Below the pieces are notes generated by a model that saw only the letters and a program-made list of their open reading frames with translations, searched no databases and was not told the origin of the DNA. A stretch of 64,000 nt of DNA from Burkholderia gladioli (GTDB taxonomy: Bacteria > Pseudomonadota > Gammaproteobacteria > Burkholderiales > Burkholderiaceae), in the NCBI RefSeq assembly GCF_000959725.1, contig NZ_CP009323.1, forward strand, positions 4,588,001 to 4,652,000, given 5' to 3'. Within the stretch, counting starts at the first letter, position 1; each line of letters begins with the position of its first letter. Below are positions 1-7,242 of the stretch, piece after piece. Made by a program: the position numbers and the translations under genes.

Positions 1-776
1 GCCCATTTTTGAGGCAGATCGGCTAGATAAAGATCGCGCCGTTGGCGGCCGCCCCAGTAGATGTGAAATTGACGCAAGCTATCTCGTTGCAGCGCGTACT
101 CGACAATGGCTTTAATCGGGGCAAAGCCCGTACCACCTGCGAGCAGAACAACAGGCTTCGCCGCTGTCTCTCGCAGAAAGAACGAACCAAACGGCCCTTC
201 AAAGCGGAGCATGTCGCGCTGCGCTAGTGCGGAAAAAACGTGCTCTGTGAAGAGTCCGCCCGGATGACGTCGAATGTGCAACTCGATGTGTGTCAATGAC
301 ACCGGATCGGGTGGCACCGCAATGGAGTAGCTGCGGCGCACACCGTCCTTCAACAGGATATCAATGTACTGACCCGCCCGAAAAAAAAATGTTTCGTTCA
401 ATGGAAGGCGCAACTTCAGAACGGCAACATCATCTGCGGGCCTCGTAATTTCTGCGACGCGGCAAGGATAAGTTGAAGCTTTGACGGTATCAAGACCGCT
501 TAGCTCCGCTATCTCGATTGTCACGTCGGTGACAGGTTTCGCCGAGCAAAGCAGCGCATAACCTTGCTGTCGCTCTTCGGAGGAGAGCGCCTTTCCTAAA
601 GAATGTCCATGGTCAACTTGACCTTTGATCACCCGCCCTTTGCAGGTTCTGCACACTCCAGAACGGCAGCTATATGGCAAGAAAAGTCCCGCGTTCGTGG
701 CTGCGCTTAGTACGGTCTCGCCGCTTTTAGCCACGCAGCGATTCCCACTAGGGCTTAGCAGTACTTGATAATTCAC
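1..776 (-). CDS. 2Fe-2S ferredoxin/FAD-NAD reductase, C-terminus cut by window edge
   Basis: Electron-transfer component of a multicomponent oxygenase or of the CDP-glucoseen-reductase (AscD-like) family; it would pass electrons from NAD(P)H through FAD to a 2Fe-2S centre and on to a partner not in the window. The GTG start at 776 is preceded by GGAGA at 9 nt. Residues 37, 42 and 45 (motif CRSGVCRTC) plus Cys77 form the plant-type cluster site. The flavin motif RSYSIA and the nucleotide-binding GGTGFAPIKA follow in the order expected for a ferredoxin-NADP reductase module. The gene runs off the left edge after about 258 codons. A damaged paralogue of its first 70 residues lies at 2085-2292, so this locus once held two copies. 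The oxygenase partner is unknown. Confidence 0.9.
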   Translation of the reverse strand, partial: MNYQVLLSPSGNRCVAKSGETVLSAATNAGLFLPYSCRSGVCRTCKGRVIKGQVDHGHSLGKALSSEERQQGYALLCSAKPVTDVTIEIAELSGLDTVKASTYPCRVAEITRPADDVAVLKLRLPLNETFFFRAGQYIDILLKDGVRRSYSIAVPPDPVSLTHIELHIRRHPGGLFTEHVFSALAQRDMLRFEGPFGSFFLRETAAKPVVLLAGGTGFAPIKAIVEYALQRDSLRQFHIYWGGRQRRDLYLADLPQKW

Positions 777-1008
777 TTTTTCGTCTCCGTTACCGATCCA
801 GAGTGAGACCAAGCGCCTTCCTGACTCTTGGTCCACTCTGCTGATGCAGTTTGTAGCCAATACAAGCTGCCAGGAGTCGCTCACGCAGAAGACCATCGCG
901 TTATCGCCTCCGCCACTAAAGCGATCACGATCTCTTTATCCGAGAATCGACTGCCCTATAACAGCGGAGACAGTCCCCGAGTACCGGTCGGTGATCGTTA
1001 TATTTGCG

Positions 1009-1036
1009 ATCATAGTACATTTTTTTACGCGCAAAA
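1009..1036 (-). promoter_or_regulatory. candidate sigma70 promoter for the ferredoxin reductase gene
   Basis: On the minus strand TTTTGC (1036-1031) and TATGAT (1014-1009) are separated by 16 nt in an A/T-rich patch, about 230 nt upstream of the GTG start at 776. The -10 is good and the -35 weak. The rest of the 777-1170 gap contains no ORF I can assign to a family. Confidence 0.3.
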
Positions 1037-1170
1037 TATGATTTTTTAGGGTTCGATCATGGCGGGCTGTCAGCCGGACCTTGAAAGGAAATAGGTTCCG
1101 CGGAACGCTTGCATCGTCGCCCGCATCTTGCTCGGACGGGAAAGTGGATGTACGCGGATCGGTACTGACC

Positions 1171-1533
1171 TCAACTCCCCTTCCGATGCAAAACACGCAA
1201 ATTGTTGGTAACTGACGAGACACCCCCTACACCCCGGGCGACCGTCTCAGCCTCGTTTTTCTCGTCTTCGGTCAGCACCGATCCACTAAGTGTCACAGCG
1301 CCGCTCTTCACACGGACCGCTATCGCTGAAACGTCAAAGCCCAAGAATTTTCCAAGCTGCGTTCTCACCAATACTGCCAGGGCGCGGTCAGCTTTCCGAT
1401 CCGTCTTGACACCCGCGGATGCCGCGTGAGCACTGGTTGTGGACGTCGGTTGTTGCGCATACGACACGGAGCATCCCGCGATGGTGATGCACACTACGAC
1501 TGCCACTGCTAAAGGATCGGACATGGTCGCCAC
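1171..1533 (-). CDS. BON-domain periplasmic protein
   Basis: Small (121 codons or fewer) exported protein with one BON domain (OsmY-like fold), a family linked to envelope stress and phospholipid interaction. The start is a GTG at 1533 with AGGAGG about 9 nt upstream; an internal ATG three codons later is less well placed. Residues 6-26 form a hydrophobic signal sequence ending around VSYAQ. The BON domain occupies about residues 48-116, with the recognisable run GAVTLSGSV followed by EDEKNEAETVARGVGGV and a closing V-x-N-x-L element. It stands alone between the ferredoxin-reductase gene and decayed sequence. Whether it is lipid-anchored is unclear: Cys21 lies inside the hydrophobic segment but the lipobox is poor. 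Confidence 0.8.
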   Translation of the reverse strand: MATMSDPLAVAVVVCITIAGCSVSYAQQPTSTTSAHAASAGVKTDRKADRALAVLVRTQLGKFLGFDVSAIAVRVKSGAVTLSGSVLTEDEKNEAETVARGVGGVSSVTNNLRVLHRKGS

Positions 1534-1613
1534 TTTAAAACTCCTCCTGGTGAGTCACGCGCTTCGTGCAAACAAACAGCAATGGTCTTTGCACAGCACA
1601 AAAGTACCGATAG

Positions 1614-2088
1614 TCATCCTGCGCGACCGATTCCAATGCGCTCCCGAACTAAAATGGCAGATTTCCTCGGCGCCAACTTTATCGAGTAAGTGCGGTGTTG
1701 TCGCGCAACGACGACGCAATCACGCCAAACCGCCAGCATGCCCGGCCAGTCCCCTCGTGAGAACTCAAGGCTGCTGATCCCGTCGCGCACGCCCGACATT
1801 GCTTCCGCGGGAACTTCGGCCATGTCGAAAATTTCCCCCATTGAAGAAATCACCTCACCGGCACGTTCCCTGCCTGCCTCTGCATGTTCGATGACATCCT
1901 CAATTCCCTGCGTTGCTCTGGACGCCGACTCACTGAGAGCGTTCGCGATGACCCCTTTTCCGCGACTTGCCTCTGCCGACCGGTCGGCGAGCTTGCGAAC
2001 CTCGCTCGCCACGACCGCGAACCCTTTCCAGCTTCACGCGCATGCTCTGCCTCAATCGTTGCGTTGACCGGCAGGGACCCTTCCCCTT
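1614..2088 (-). pseudogene. methyl-accepting chemotaxis protein remnant, frameshifted
   Basis: A fragment of the cytoplasmic signalling domain of a chemotaxis receptor. One frame gives VNATIEAEHAREAGKG and, after a one-base deletion near 2011, the next frame continues with ASEVRKLADRSAEASRG, the two halves of the highly conserved hairpin-tip region. Further helical residues follow to about 1750, after which the reading degenerates. There is no ligand-binding domain, no HAMP and no start. At about 2088 the sequence changes abruptly into a ferredoxin remnant, so a deletion has joined two unrelated broken genes. It is non-functional as it stands. Confidence 0.75.
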
Positions 2089-2292
2089 GTCTCATCGTTG
2101 ACGTACGTCTTCAACACCTTCCCATGATCGACGATCTCTTCGGCGACCCTAGTCCTACAGATGTTGCACACGCCAGTGCGACGGCTGTGCGGCAGAAACC
2201 CGCCAGCCGAAAGCCCTGCAGCGAGGATCGTCGTGCTGTCTTGAACCTCCACTGAGTGACCACTTGGCTTAGACCACTACCTGGTACGACAT
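2085..2292 (-). pseudogene. ferredoxin-domain remnant, paralogue of the gene at the left edge
   Basis: Starting from ATG at 2292 the translation is MSYQVVV then a stop; shifting one base restores SVEVQDSTTILAAGLSAGG and FLPHSRRTGVCNICRTRV, which matches the intact gene at 1-776 (VNYQVLL, GETVLSAATNAGLFLPYSC, RSGVCRTCKGRV). The first cluster cysteine has become arginine (HSRRTGVC against YSCRSGVC). The fourth cysteine region is lost where the sequence passes into the chemotaxis remnant near 2088. Frameshift, missing ligand and truncation together make this a dead copy. About 40 codons upstream on the same strand are open but not recognisable. Confidence 0.75.
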
Positions 2293-2570
2293 GTTGGGCC
2301 CCTGGAACTCGACGCGCAGTCCCGACCTGTGCCCGATCTGCTGCAAGAGCAACGAGCGATCGGAGCTAAACGGAGACTTAACTTGGTTATGCAATTATTG
2401 TAAATGGAAGTTAATCCTGTCGCCGTAGGCGTTAACACTGAACCTGCCTGGCAAGTCGGGGGATTGGGAAGCAGCTTCATGCGCTGCTCCGCACAGGGCA
2501 TCGGGGCCACCCGCCCCGCATCAATGTATCCGACCTTCACCCAGGGTTTTTCTTACCTGCCTCCGCCAAC

Positions 2571-2624
2571 ATTGCGCTTGCAACTCAAATGAAGCCATGA
2601 TGCAATTCAATTGCGCATGCAAGT
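2571..2624. promoter_or_regulatory. two palindromic operator candidates upstream of the channel gene
   Basis: Two near-identical 15-mers lie 39 bp apart: ATTGCGCTTGCAACT (2571-2585) and ATTGCGCATGCAAGT (2610-2624). Each contains TTGC-N4-GCAA. The same element, ATTGCTTTTGCAAGT (4314-4328), sits in the promoter spacer of graD. Between the first two lies a further palindrome, GCAATTCAATTGC (2602-2614). The inference is that they are binding sites of the MarR-type regulator encoded at 3777-4238. Confidence 0.55.
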
Positions 2625-2749
2625 GTTTCCCATGCAACTTAAAGATCAAGAATCAGAGCGTGGTCGTCCAACCTGCCACAGCGCCACATATCAATAAGTA
2701 CAACTATTTAAATTAATAAAAGCCCGCGGTAACAAAGGAGACAGGTAAC

Positions 2750-3709
2750 TTGCAAACGACACATCGGAGCACCGCCAGCTCGCTTTCGCGCCTACTGCTC
2801 GCACCGTCCGCAGTCATGCTGGCAATGGGTACGCCCGTGACCGCGTTCGCCACGGAGGGAGGTGGCTCGATCTATCCAGTGGGGGGCAACACGGTCCTTG
2901 CAGGCATCATGCCTCCACCCGGTGACTACGTCTATCTGTACGGGGCCCGGTATGACGCGAACCACACGCTCGACAGCAATGGGAACGACAAGACCAATAT
3001 CAGCGATTTCAACGCTCATGTGAACGCGTTCGCTGTGCGCTACGACCATGTCTGGAATGGCATCAGTTTTCTTGGTGCCAATCTGATGACTCGTGTGGGG
3101 GTACCTTTTGTGGACTTGCACTTGAGTTTCGACGTCAAGACACCGAAGGGCATCGTCCATCAGCAGTCCTCGGACACAGGATTGTCTGATGCTGCGATCA
3201 TTCCGCTTGCGCTCGGATGGCACAGTTCCTGGCTACATCAGATGGTTGGCGTTGAGCTGTTTTTTCCGACTGGGGATTATGACGTGCATCGAGTCGCGAA
3301 CGCGGGAAGGCACTATTATTCGGCTGCTCCCGAATACTTCTTCACGTTGACGCCGACTCCAAGCATCGAGGTGAGCGCCAAGGCCTTGTATCTGTTCAAT
3401 GGTCCGAACAACGAGACGAATTACCATTCCGGCAACGAACTGATCATTGACTACGGCATAGGTTACCAGGCAACACCAAAAATCCAGTTTGGAGTCAACG
3501 GATACTTCTACCAGCAAACCACCGATGACACACAAAATGGTGTGAGGGCAGGAGACGGGAATAAAGGCCGCGTGCTGTCGGCAGGTCCGTTCATCAAATA
3601 CCAGCCGACGAGATCGTTGGCATTCGCCGCCAAATGGCAGCACGAAATGCTTGTCGAAAACCGTACACGTGGCAACCGCTTCTGGATACAGATGGCCTAC
3701 AAGTTTTGA
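2750..3709 (+). CDS. outer-membrane channel of the phenol MetA-type family
   Basis: Predicted outer-membrane beta-barrel of the MetA/SphA-like family (Pfam Phenol_MetA_deg), commonly found beside aromatic-degradation operons and thought to admit hydrophobic aromatic substrates. TTG start at 2750 with AAAGGAG at 2735-2740, 9 nt upstream. Residues 1-35 form a signal peptide ending near TAFATEGG. The body has family-typical features: an N-terminal GGGSIYPVG, a GVELFFPTGDY turn, many alternating aromatic residues and a C-terminal strand ending in FWIQMAYKF, with the terminal Phe needed for barrel assembly. It is monocistronic, ends 67 bp from the convergent MarR gene, and carries two copies of the putative gra operator upstream. 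The probable role is uptake of gamma-resorcylate or resorcinol. Confidence 0.8.
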   Translation: MQTTHRSTASSLSRLLLAPSAVMLAMGTPVTAFATEGGGSIYPVGGNTVLAGIMPPPGDYVYLYGARYDANHTLDSNGNDKTNISDFNAHVNAFAVRYDHVWNGISFLGANLMTRVGVPFVDLHLSFDVKTPKGIVHQQSSDTGLSDAAIIPLALGWHSSWLHQMVGVELFFPTGDYDVHRVANAGRHYYSAAPEYFFTLTPTPSIEVSAKALYLFNGPNNETNYHSGNELIIDYGIGYQATPKIQFGVNGYFYQQTTDDTQNGVRAGDGNKGRVLSAGPFIKYQPTRSLAFAAKWQHEMLVENRTRGNRFWIQMAYKF

Positions 3710-3737
3710 TCGATTGCCGCAACTGCGCCTTCTCAGC

Positions 3738-3777
3738 CCGAAGGCATGACGCAACGTCCGAAGGCATGACGCAACGT
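3738..3777. repeat. 20-bp perfect tandem duplication
   Basis: The unit CCGAAGGCATGACGCAACGT occurs twice in direct succession (3738-3757 and 3758-3777), in the gap between the convergent channel and MarR genes. Its last base is the first base of the MarR stop codon on the plus strand. It looks like a recent slippage duplication; no hairpin terminator was seen here. Confidence 0.9.
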
Positions 3778-4238
3778 CACTTCTCGTTGACCTGAAGATG
3801 CAGCTCTTCCTCAATGCTATCCAGCCGGGCATAGACATCGATAAGGGTTTTCTTGAAGACCTTCACCGTTGCAGGCGAAAGCGAGTTCACCGCCACCTCT
3901 TCGAAGTGCTGGGCAATGGGCATCAGTTCGGCCACGAGTCGAGCACCCTCCTTGGTCAGCGCAATTGCAACCGTCCGGGCGTTGTTCTCGAGTCGGCTAC
4001 GGGAAACCAGACGCATTTTTTCCATCGTGCCAATGAGCCTCGAGAGCGTCGACAGCTCGATGGTTGTCATCTCAGACAGGTCGTTCAGCCGTTGGTCCGG
4101 GGTCTCCTTCAGCGAAGCCATCACCCGGTACATCGGCAACGTGACCCCGTAGGAGGCAATACGGCGCGAAAACAGTTCGCCCATACGTACCCCGACGCGG
4201 TTGAGAAGATAGGGAACGGAGTCGGTGAGCTTGTACAC
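3777..4238 (-). CDS. graR: MarR-family regulator of the gamma-resorcylate genes
   Basis: Winged-helix regulator, 153 aa, the usual MarR length. GTG start at 4238 with AGGA about 9 nt upstream. The helix-turn-helix and wing occupy about residues 45-100 (LNDLSEMTTIELSTLSRLI as recognition region, then the RSRLENNARTVAIALT wing with the conserved D/N-x-R). It is divergent from graD, as in the Rhizobium gra cluster and the Rhodococcus tsd cluster, where a MarR-type repressor responds to the pathway substrate. The shared motif ATTGC-N4-GCAA in front of the channel gene and within the graD promoter suggests that it represses both units. The symbol is assigned from context and family, not from a sequence comparison. 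Confidence 0.75.
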   Translation of the reverse strand: MYKLTDSVPYLLNRVGVRMGELFSRRIASYGVTLPMYRVMASLKETPDQRLNDLSEMTTIELSTLSRLIGTMEKMRLVSRSRLENNARTVAIALTKEGARLVAELMPIAQHFEEVAVNSLSPATVKVFKKTLIDVYARLDSIEEELHLQVNEK

Positions 4239-4304
4239 GGATTGGGTCCTGTGCGGTCATGGCCAAATTCTATCAAAGCAACTGTTCCACGTGGTTAATT
4301 TTCA

Positions 4305-4333
4305 TTGGCAACTATTGCTTTTGCAAGTATATT
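4305..4333 (+). promoter_or_regulatory. sigma70 promoter of the gra operon with embedded operator
   Basis: TTGGCA (4305-4310) and TATATT (4328-4333) are separated by exactly 17 nt. The spacer contains the palindromic ATTGCTTTTGCAAGT (4314-4328), matching the two elements at 2571-2624. A repressor bound there would block RNA polymerase directly. It is 44 nt upstream of the graD start. Confidence 0.65.
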
Positions 4334-4376
4334 GTCTTAAGGCTGCTGTATTACCGAATACCGACCAGGAAACACC

Positions 4377-4865
4377 ATGGAAGCCCTGTCAGTACCCCAT
4401 CCTCAACTAGGCGATTCTTTTCGCGCTGCGATGCGGCGAATCACTTCCACCGTGACTATCGTGACGGCTGACGACGGCAGCCGTCGTCACGGCATGACGA
4501 TGACTGCCGTCAGCTCGCTTTCGATGGACCCGCCCTCCATGATCGTCTGCACACATCAGTCCACCTTTTTGCACGACATCCTTCAATCGGCACAAAGCTT
4601 TTGCGTGAACGTTCTGCGTCGGGATCACGTCGCGGTTTCGACTGTCTTCAGTGGCAAGGCACCGCCTGAGGAGAGATTCCAGGTCGGAGAATGGATCGTC
4701 GAAAATAGCATTCATCGGCTCTCCGACGCTCAGGCAAATGTTTTTTGCAAGAAAGTGGCCGCGGTGCCTTTCGGCACCCATACGATTTTTATCGGAACGG
4801 TTACCGACGTTCGGTTGAATGACGATGGGGAGCCGCTTCTATATCGAAACGCATCCTATTGCTGA
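4377..4865 (+). CDS. graD: resorcinol hydroxylase, flavin reductase component
   Basis: NAD(P)H:flavin oxidoreductase of the HpaC/HsaB type (flavin reductase-like domain), 162 aa, supplying reduced flavin to the oxygenase encoded next. ATG at 4377 is preceded by AGGAAA. Family features include the N-terminal FRAAMRRITSTVTIVTA strand-helix, the MTMTAVSSLSMDPPSM loop that holds the flavin, the FCVNVL strand and the GTHTIFIGTV segment near residue 135. It is first in an operon with graA (54 nt gap). The order graD-graA-graF is that of the Rhizobium gra operon. The C-terminus ends soon after the LLYRNASY strand, slightly short but within the family range. Confidence 0.82.
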   Translation: MEALSVPHPQLGDSFRAAMRRITSTVTIVTADDGSRRHGMTMTAVSSLSMDPPSMIVCTHQSTFLHDILQSAQSFCVNVLRRDHVAVSTVFSGKAPPEERFQVGEWIVENSIHRLSDAQANVFCKKVAAVPFGTHTIFIGTVTDVRLNDDGEPLLYRNASYC

Positions 4866-4919
4866 CCGATTCCGGGTCGACCATGACGAAATCCCCAGAG
4901 ACATATCCAGTGAGGCGAC

Positions 4920-6158
4920 ATGATGTTAGCTGATGACAAGGAACTTGAAGCTGTTCTCCCCCCGTCCGCTCAAGCTCCATCCGCCGACGTGCTGCGTGAC
5001 CGGATCGCTGCATTGGGCAAGACCCTGCTCGAGTACGCGGCACAGGTTGAGATCGACCGACGCGTGTCAATGGAAAGCATCGAAGAGCTGCGGGCTATCG
5101 GTTACTTTGATCTGCTCAAGCCGCGAGCCTTCGGCGGATACGAGCAGGACTTTTCGGTGCTTGTCGACCTGAACATCGACCTCGCAAAGTGGTGCGCGTC
5201 CACGGCGTGGGTTGCTGGTCTGCTATCAGCGCACCAATGGCTCGTGGCAAGCTTCCCGCAACAGGCGCAGCACGACGTATGGGACAGTGATCCGAACGCC
5301 CTTGTATGCGGCTCGTACGCTCCTGTTTGCAAGGCGGAGCCGGTCGAGGGCGGTTATGTGATCAGCGGCCGCTGGAGCTTCGCGAGCGGTTGCGATTGTG
5401 CACAGTGGTCTCTCTGCGCTGCAATTCTGCCAGCCACCGGGGAGCGCGAAGCACCGGCTCCAGCGTTCCTGCTCGTCCCGGAAACAGATTACAGGATTGA
5501 AGACACATGGCATGTCATTGGTCTTGCCGGCACGGGAAGCAAAACGCTGGTTCTCGACAAGGTCCTTGTCCCCGCCCATCGTGCGCTGCTTTTTTCGGAA
5601 ACGACATCCGGAAACACGCCCGGAGCTCGACTGTACGGGCAACAGCCGGGTTTCTCGATTCCCATGCTAAGTGCTATCCCGTCCTGTCTGGCTTCCGTCG
5701 CCGTCGGAACGGCGCAAGGCGCGCTGCATGACTATCTCGAGCGCACCAGTTGGCGCGTGACGCGCGGTGCGGTGGCGGGCGCAGCCAACAAAATGGCTGA
5801 GTTTCCCACCATTCAACTCCGTGTGGCTGACGCAGCCGCCAGTTGCGACGCAGCCAGGAAGATCCTGCTGGCTGATCTGCGGGATCGTGAGGCTACCGTT
5901 AAGGGTGCCAAGGAAATCACTGTGGAAGACCGCATCACAAGCCGCCGCGGACAGGCGTTTGCGGTTTCCCTGGCGATTCGCGCGACGGAAGCATTGAACG
6001 CGTCGACGGGCGGGCAAGGGCTGGACGTTTCCCATCCGGTACAACGCGCATGGCGCGACGCAAACGCGGTCGGCCGCCATATCAGCATGAACTGGGACAC
6101 GGTAGGGACGATGTACGGACAGATGGCCCTCGGTCTCGAGCCGAAGGGTCAATATTGA
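4920..6158 (+). CDS. graA: resorcinol hydroxylase, oxygenase component (acyl-CoA-dehydrogenase fold)
   Basis: Two-component flavin-dependent monooxygenase, 412 aa, of the group that includes HsaA and the C2-type 4-hydroxyphenylacetate hydroxylase; in this setting it should hydroxylate resorcinol to hydroxyquinol. Start at ATG 4920 (a second ATG follows immediately) with a short GAGG upstream. The fold is seen as an N-terminal helical domain (residues 20-110, with GYFDLLKPRAFGGYE), a beta domain with the flavin-binding SGRWSFASGCDCA (about 150-165) and a C-terminal helical domain ending in HISMNWDTVGTMYGQ. It stops 12 nt before graF. The substrate is assigned from the neighbouring decarboxylase and ring-cleavage genes; sequence alone only gives a reduced-flavin phenol hydroxylase. 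Confidence 0.82.
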   Translation: MMLADDKELEAVLPPSAQAPSADVLRDRIAALGKTLLEYAAQVEIDRRVSMESIEELRAIGYFDLLKPRAFGGYEQDFSVLVDLNIDLAKWCASTAWVAGLLSAHQWLVASFPQQAQHDVWDSDPNALVCGSYAPVCKAEPVEGGYVISGRWSFASGCDCAQWSLCAAILPATGEREAPAPAFLLVPETDYRIEDTWHVIGLAGTGSKTLVLDKVLVPAHRALLFSETTSGNTPGARLYGQQPGFSIPMLSAIPSCLASVAVGTAQGALHDYLERTSWRVTRGAVAGAANKMAEFPTIQLRVADAAASCDAARKILLADLRDREATVKGAKEITVEDRITSRRGQAFAVSLAIRATEALNASTGGQGLDVSHPVQRAWRDANAVGRHISMNWDTVGTMYGQMALGLEPKGQY

Positions 6159-6170
6159 ACGGAGCGGGAA

Positions 6171-7160
6171 ATGAAATTTAAGGCAGAAATGAAAATTGCT
6201 CTTGAGGAACACTTCGCGATCGAGCAGACAGTTCAGGACTCAGCGGGGTTTGTTCCCCAATCATACTGGGGAGAACTTAAGTCCCGCCTGCTCGACCTGC
6301 ACGAGCGGCGCATCCGCGAGATGGACGAGAACGGCATCGAACTGATGATTCTGTCGTTGAACGCCCCCACCGTTCAGGCCATTCCCGACACCAATATCGC
6401 ATACGAATTGTCGCGACGCGCAAACGACTATCTGGCTGAGCAGATCGCGAGGCGGCCGGATCGTTTCAAGGGGTTCGCAGCTCTTCCGATGCAATCCCCC
6501 GAGCTTGCTGCCCGGGAACTGGAGCGATGCGTAACCGAACTCGGCTTCGTCGGCACATTGGTTAACGGCTTTTCCCAAAGCGAGAACGACGGAATCCTTT
6601 ACTACGACCTGCAGCAGTTCCGCCCCTTCTGGGCGACCGTTCAGAGGCTTGACGTACCCTTTTATCTGCATCCGCGCAACCCGCTCACGGCACACGCGCC
6701 TATCTATGATGGGCACCCGTGGCTGCTCGGCCCGACGTGGGCCTTCGGACACGAAACGGCGGTCCACGCACTGCGCCTGATGGGCTCCGGTCTGTTCGAT
6801 GATTACCCGGATCTGAAGATCATTCTGGGCCATATGGGGGAAGGACTTCCCTACAGCATGTGGCGAGTTGACAACCGCAACGCATGGGTCGAGACAACGC
6901 CGAACTATCCGGCGAAGAAGCGAATTGCCGATTACTTCCAGGCCAATTTCTGGCTGACGACGTCAGGCAACTTCCGGACTCAGACGCTCGTCGACGCAAT
7001 CCTCGAGATCGGCTCGGATCGCATTCTATTTTCAGCCGACTGGCCCTTCGAAAACGTCGATCATGCTGCGCAGTGGTTCGACTCGGCGTCCATCAGCGAT
7101 AACGATCGCATCAAAATCGGCCGCACAAATGCAGCACGACTTTTCAAGTTCGAAGTTTAA
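6171..7160 (+). CDS. graF: gamma-resorcylate (2,6-dihydroxybenzoate) decarboxylase
   Basis: Non-oxidative decarboxylase of the amidohydrolase superfamily (ACMSD branch), 329 aa, turning 2,6-dihydroxybenzoate into resorcinol and CO2. GGAG six nt before ATG 6171 decides the start; an ATG six codons later is the alternative. The metal site known from the Rhizobium enzyme (Glu, His, His, Asp) is intact as Glu12 and His14 in ALEEHFA, His167 in YLHPRNP and Asp290 in FSADWPFE; His221 in GHMGEG is also kept. Long runs such as AVHALRLMGSGLFDDYP and TTSGNFRTQTL are characteristic of the resorcylate group rather than of ACMSD itself. It is third in the gra operon, 82 nt before the transporter. Confidence 0.92.
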   Translation: MKFKAEMKIALEEHFAIEQTVQDSAGFVPQSYWGELKSRLLDLHERRIREMDENGIELMILSLNAPTVQAIPDTNIAYELSRRANDYLAEQIARRPDRFKGFAALPMQSPELAARELERCVTELGFVGTLVNGFSQSENDGILYYDLQQFRPFWATVQRLDVPFYLHPRNPLTAHAPIYDGHPWLLGPTWAFGHETAVHALRLMGSGLFDDYPDLKIILGHMGEGLPYSMWRVDNRNAWVETTPNYPAKKRIADYFQANFWLTTSGNFRTQTLVDAILEIGSDRILFSADWPFENVDHAAQWFDSASISDNDRIKIGRTNAARLFKFEV

Positions 7161-7242
7161 CAAGGCAGTTTCCTCACGCCCGGTGATACAGACGACACGA
7201 GGGATGGCGCAGGGCACCGGCGTTACACTGGAGTGAGACACC

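Noticed and set aside
2277..2540. 87-codon minus-strand open frame upstream of the ferredoxin remnant
   Set aside because: It changes character midway and matches no family; probably part of the decayed patch.
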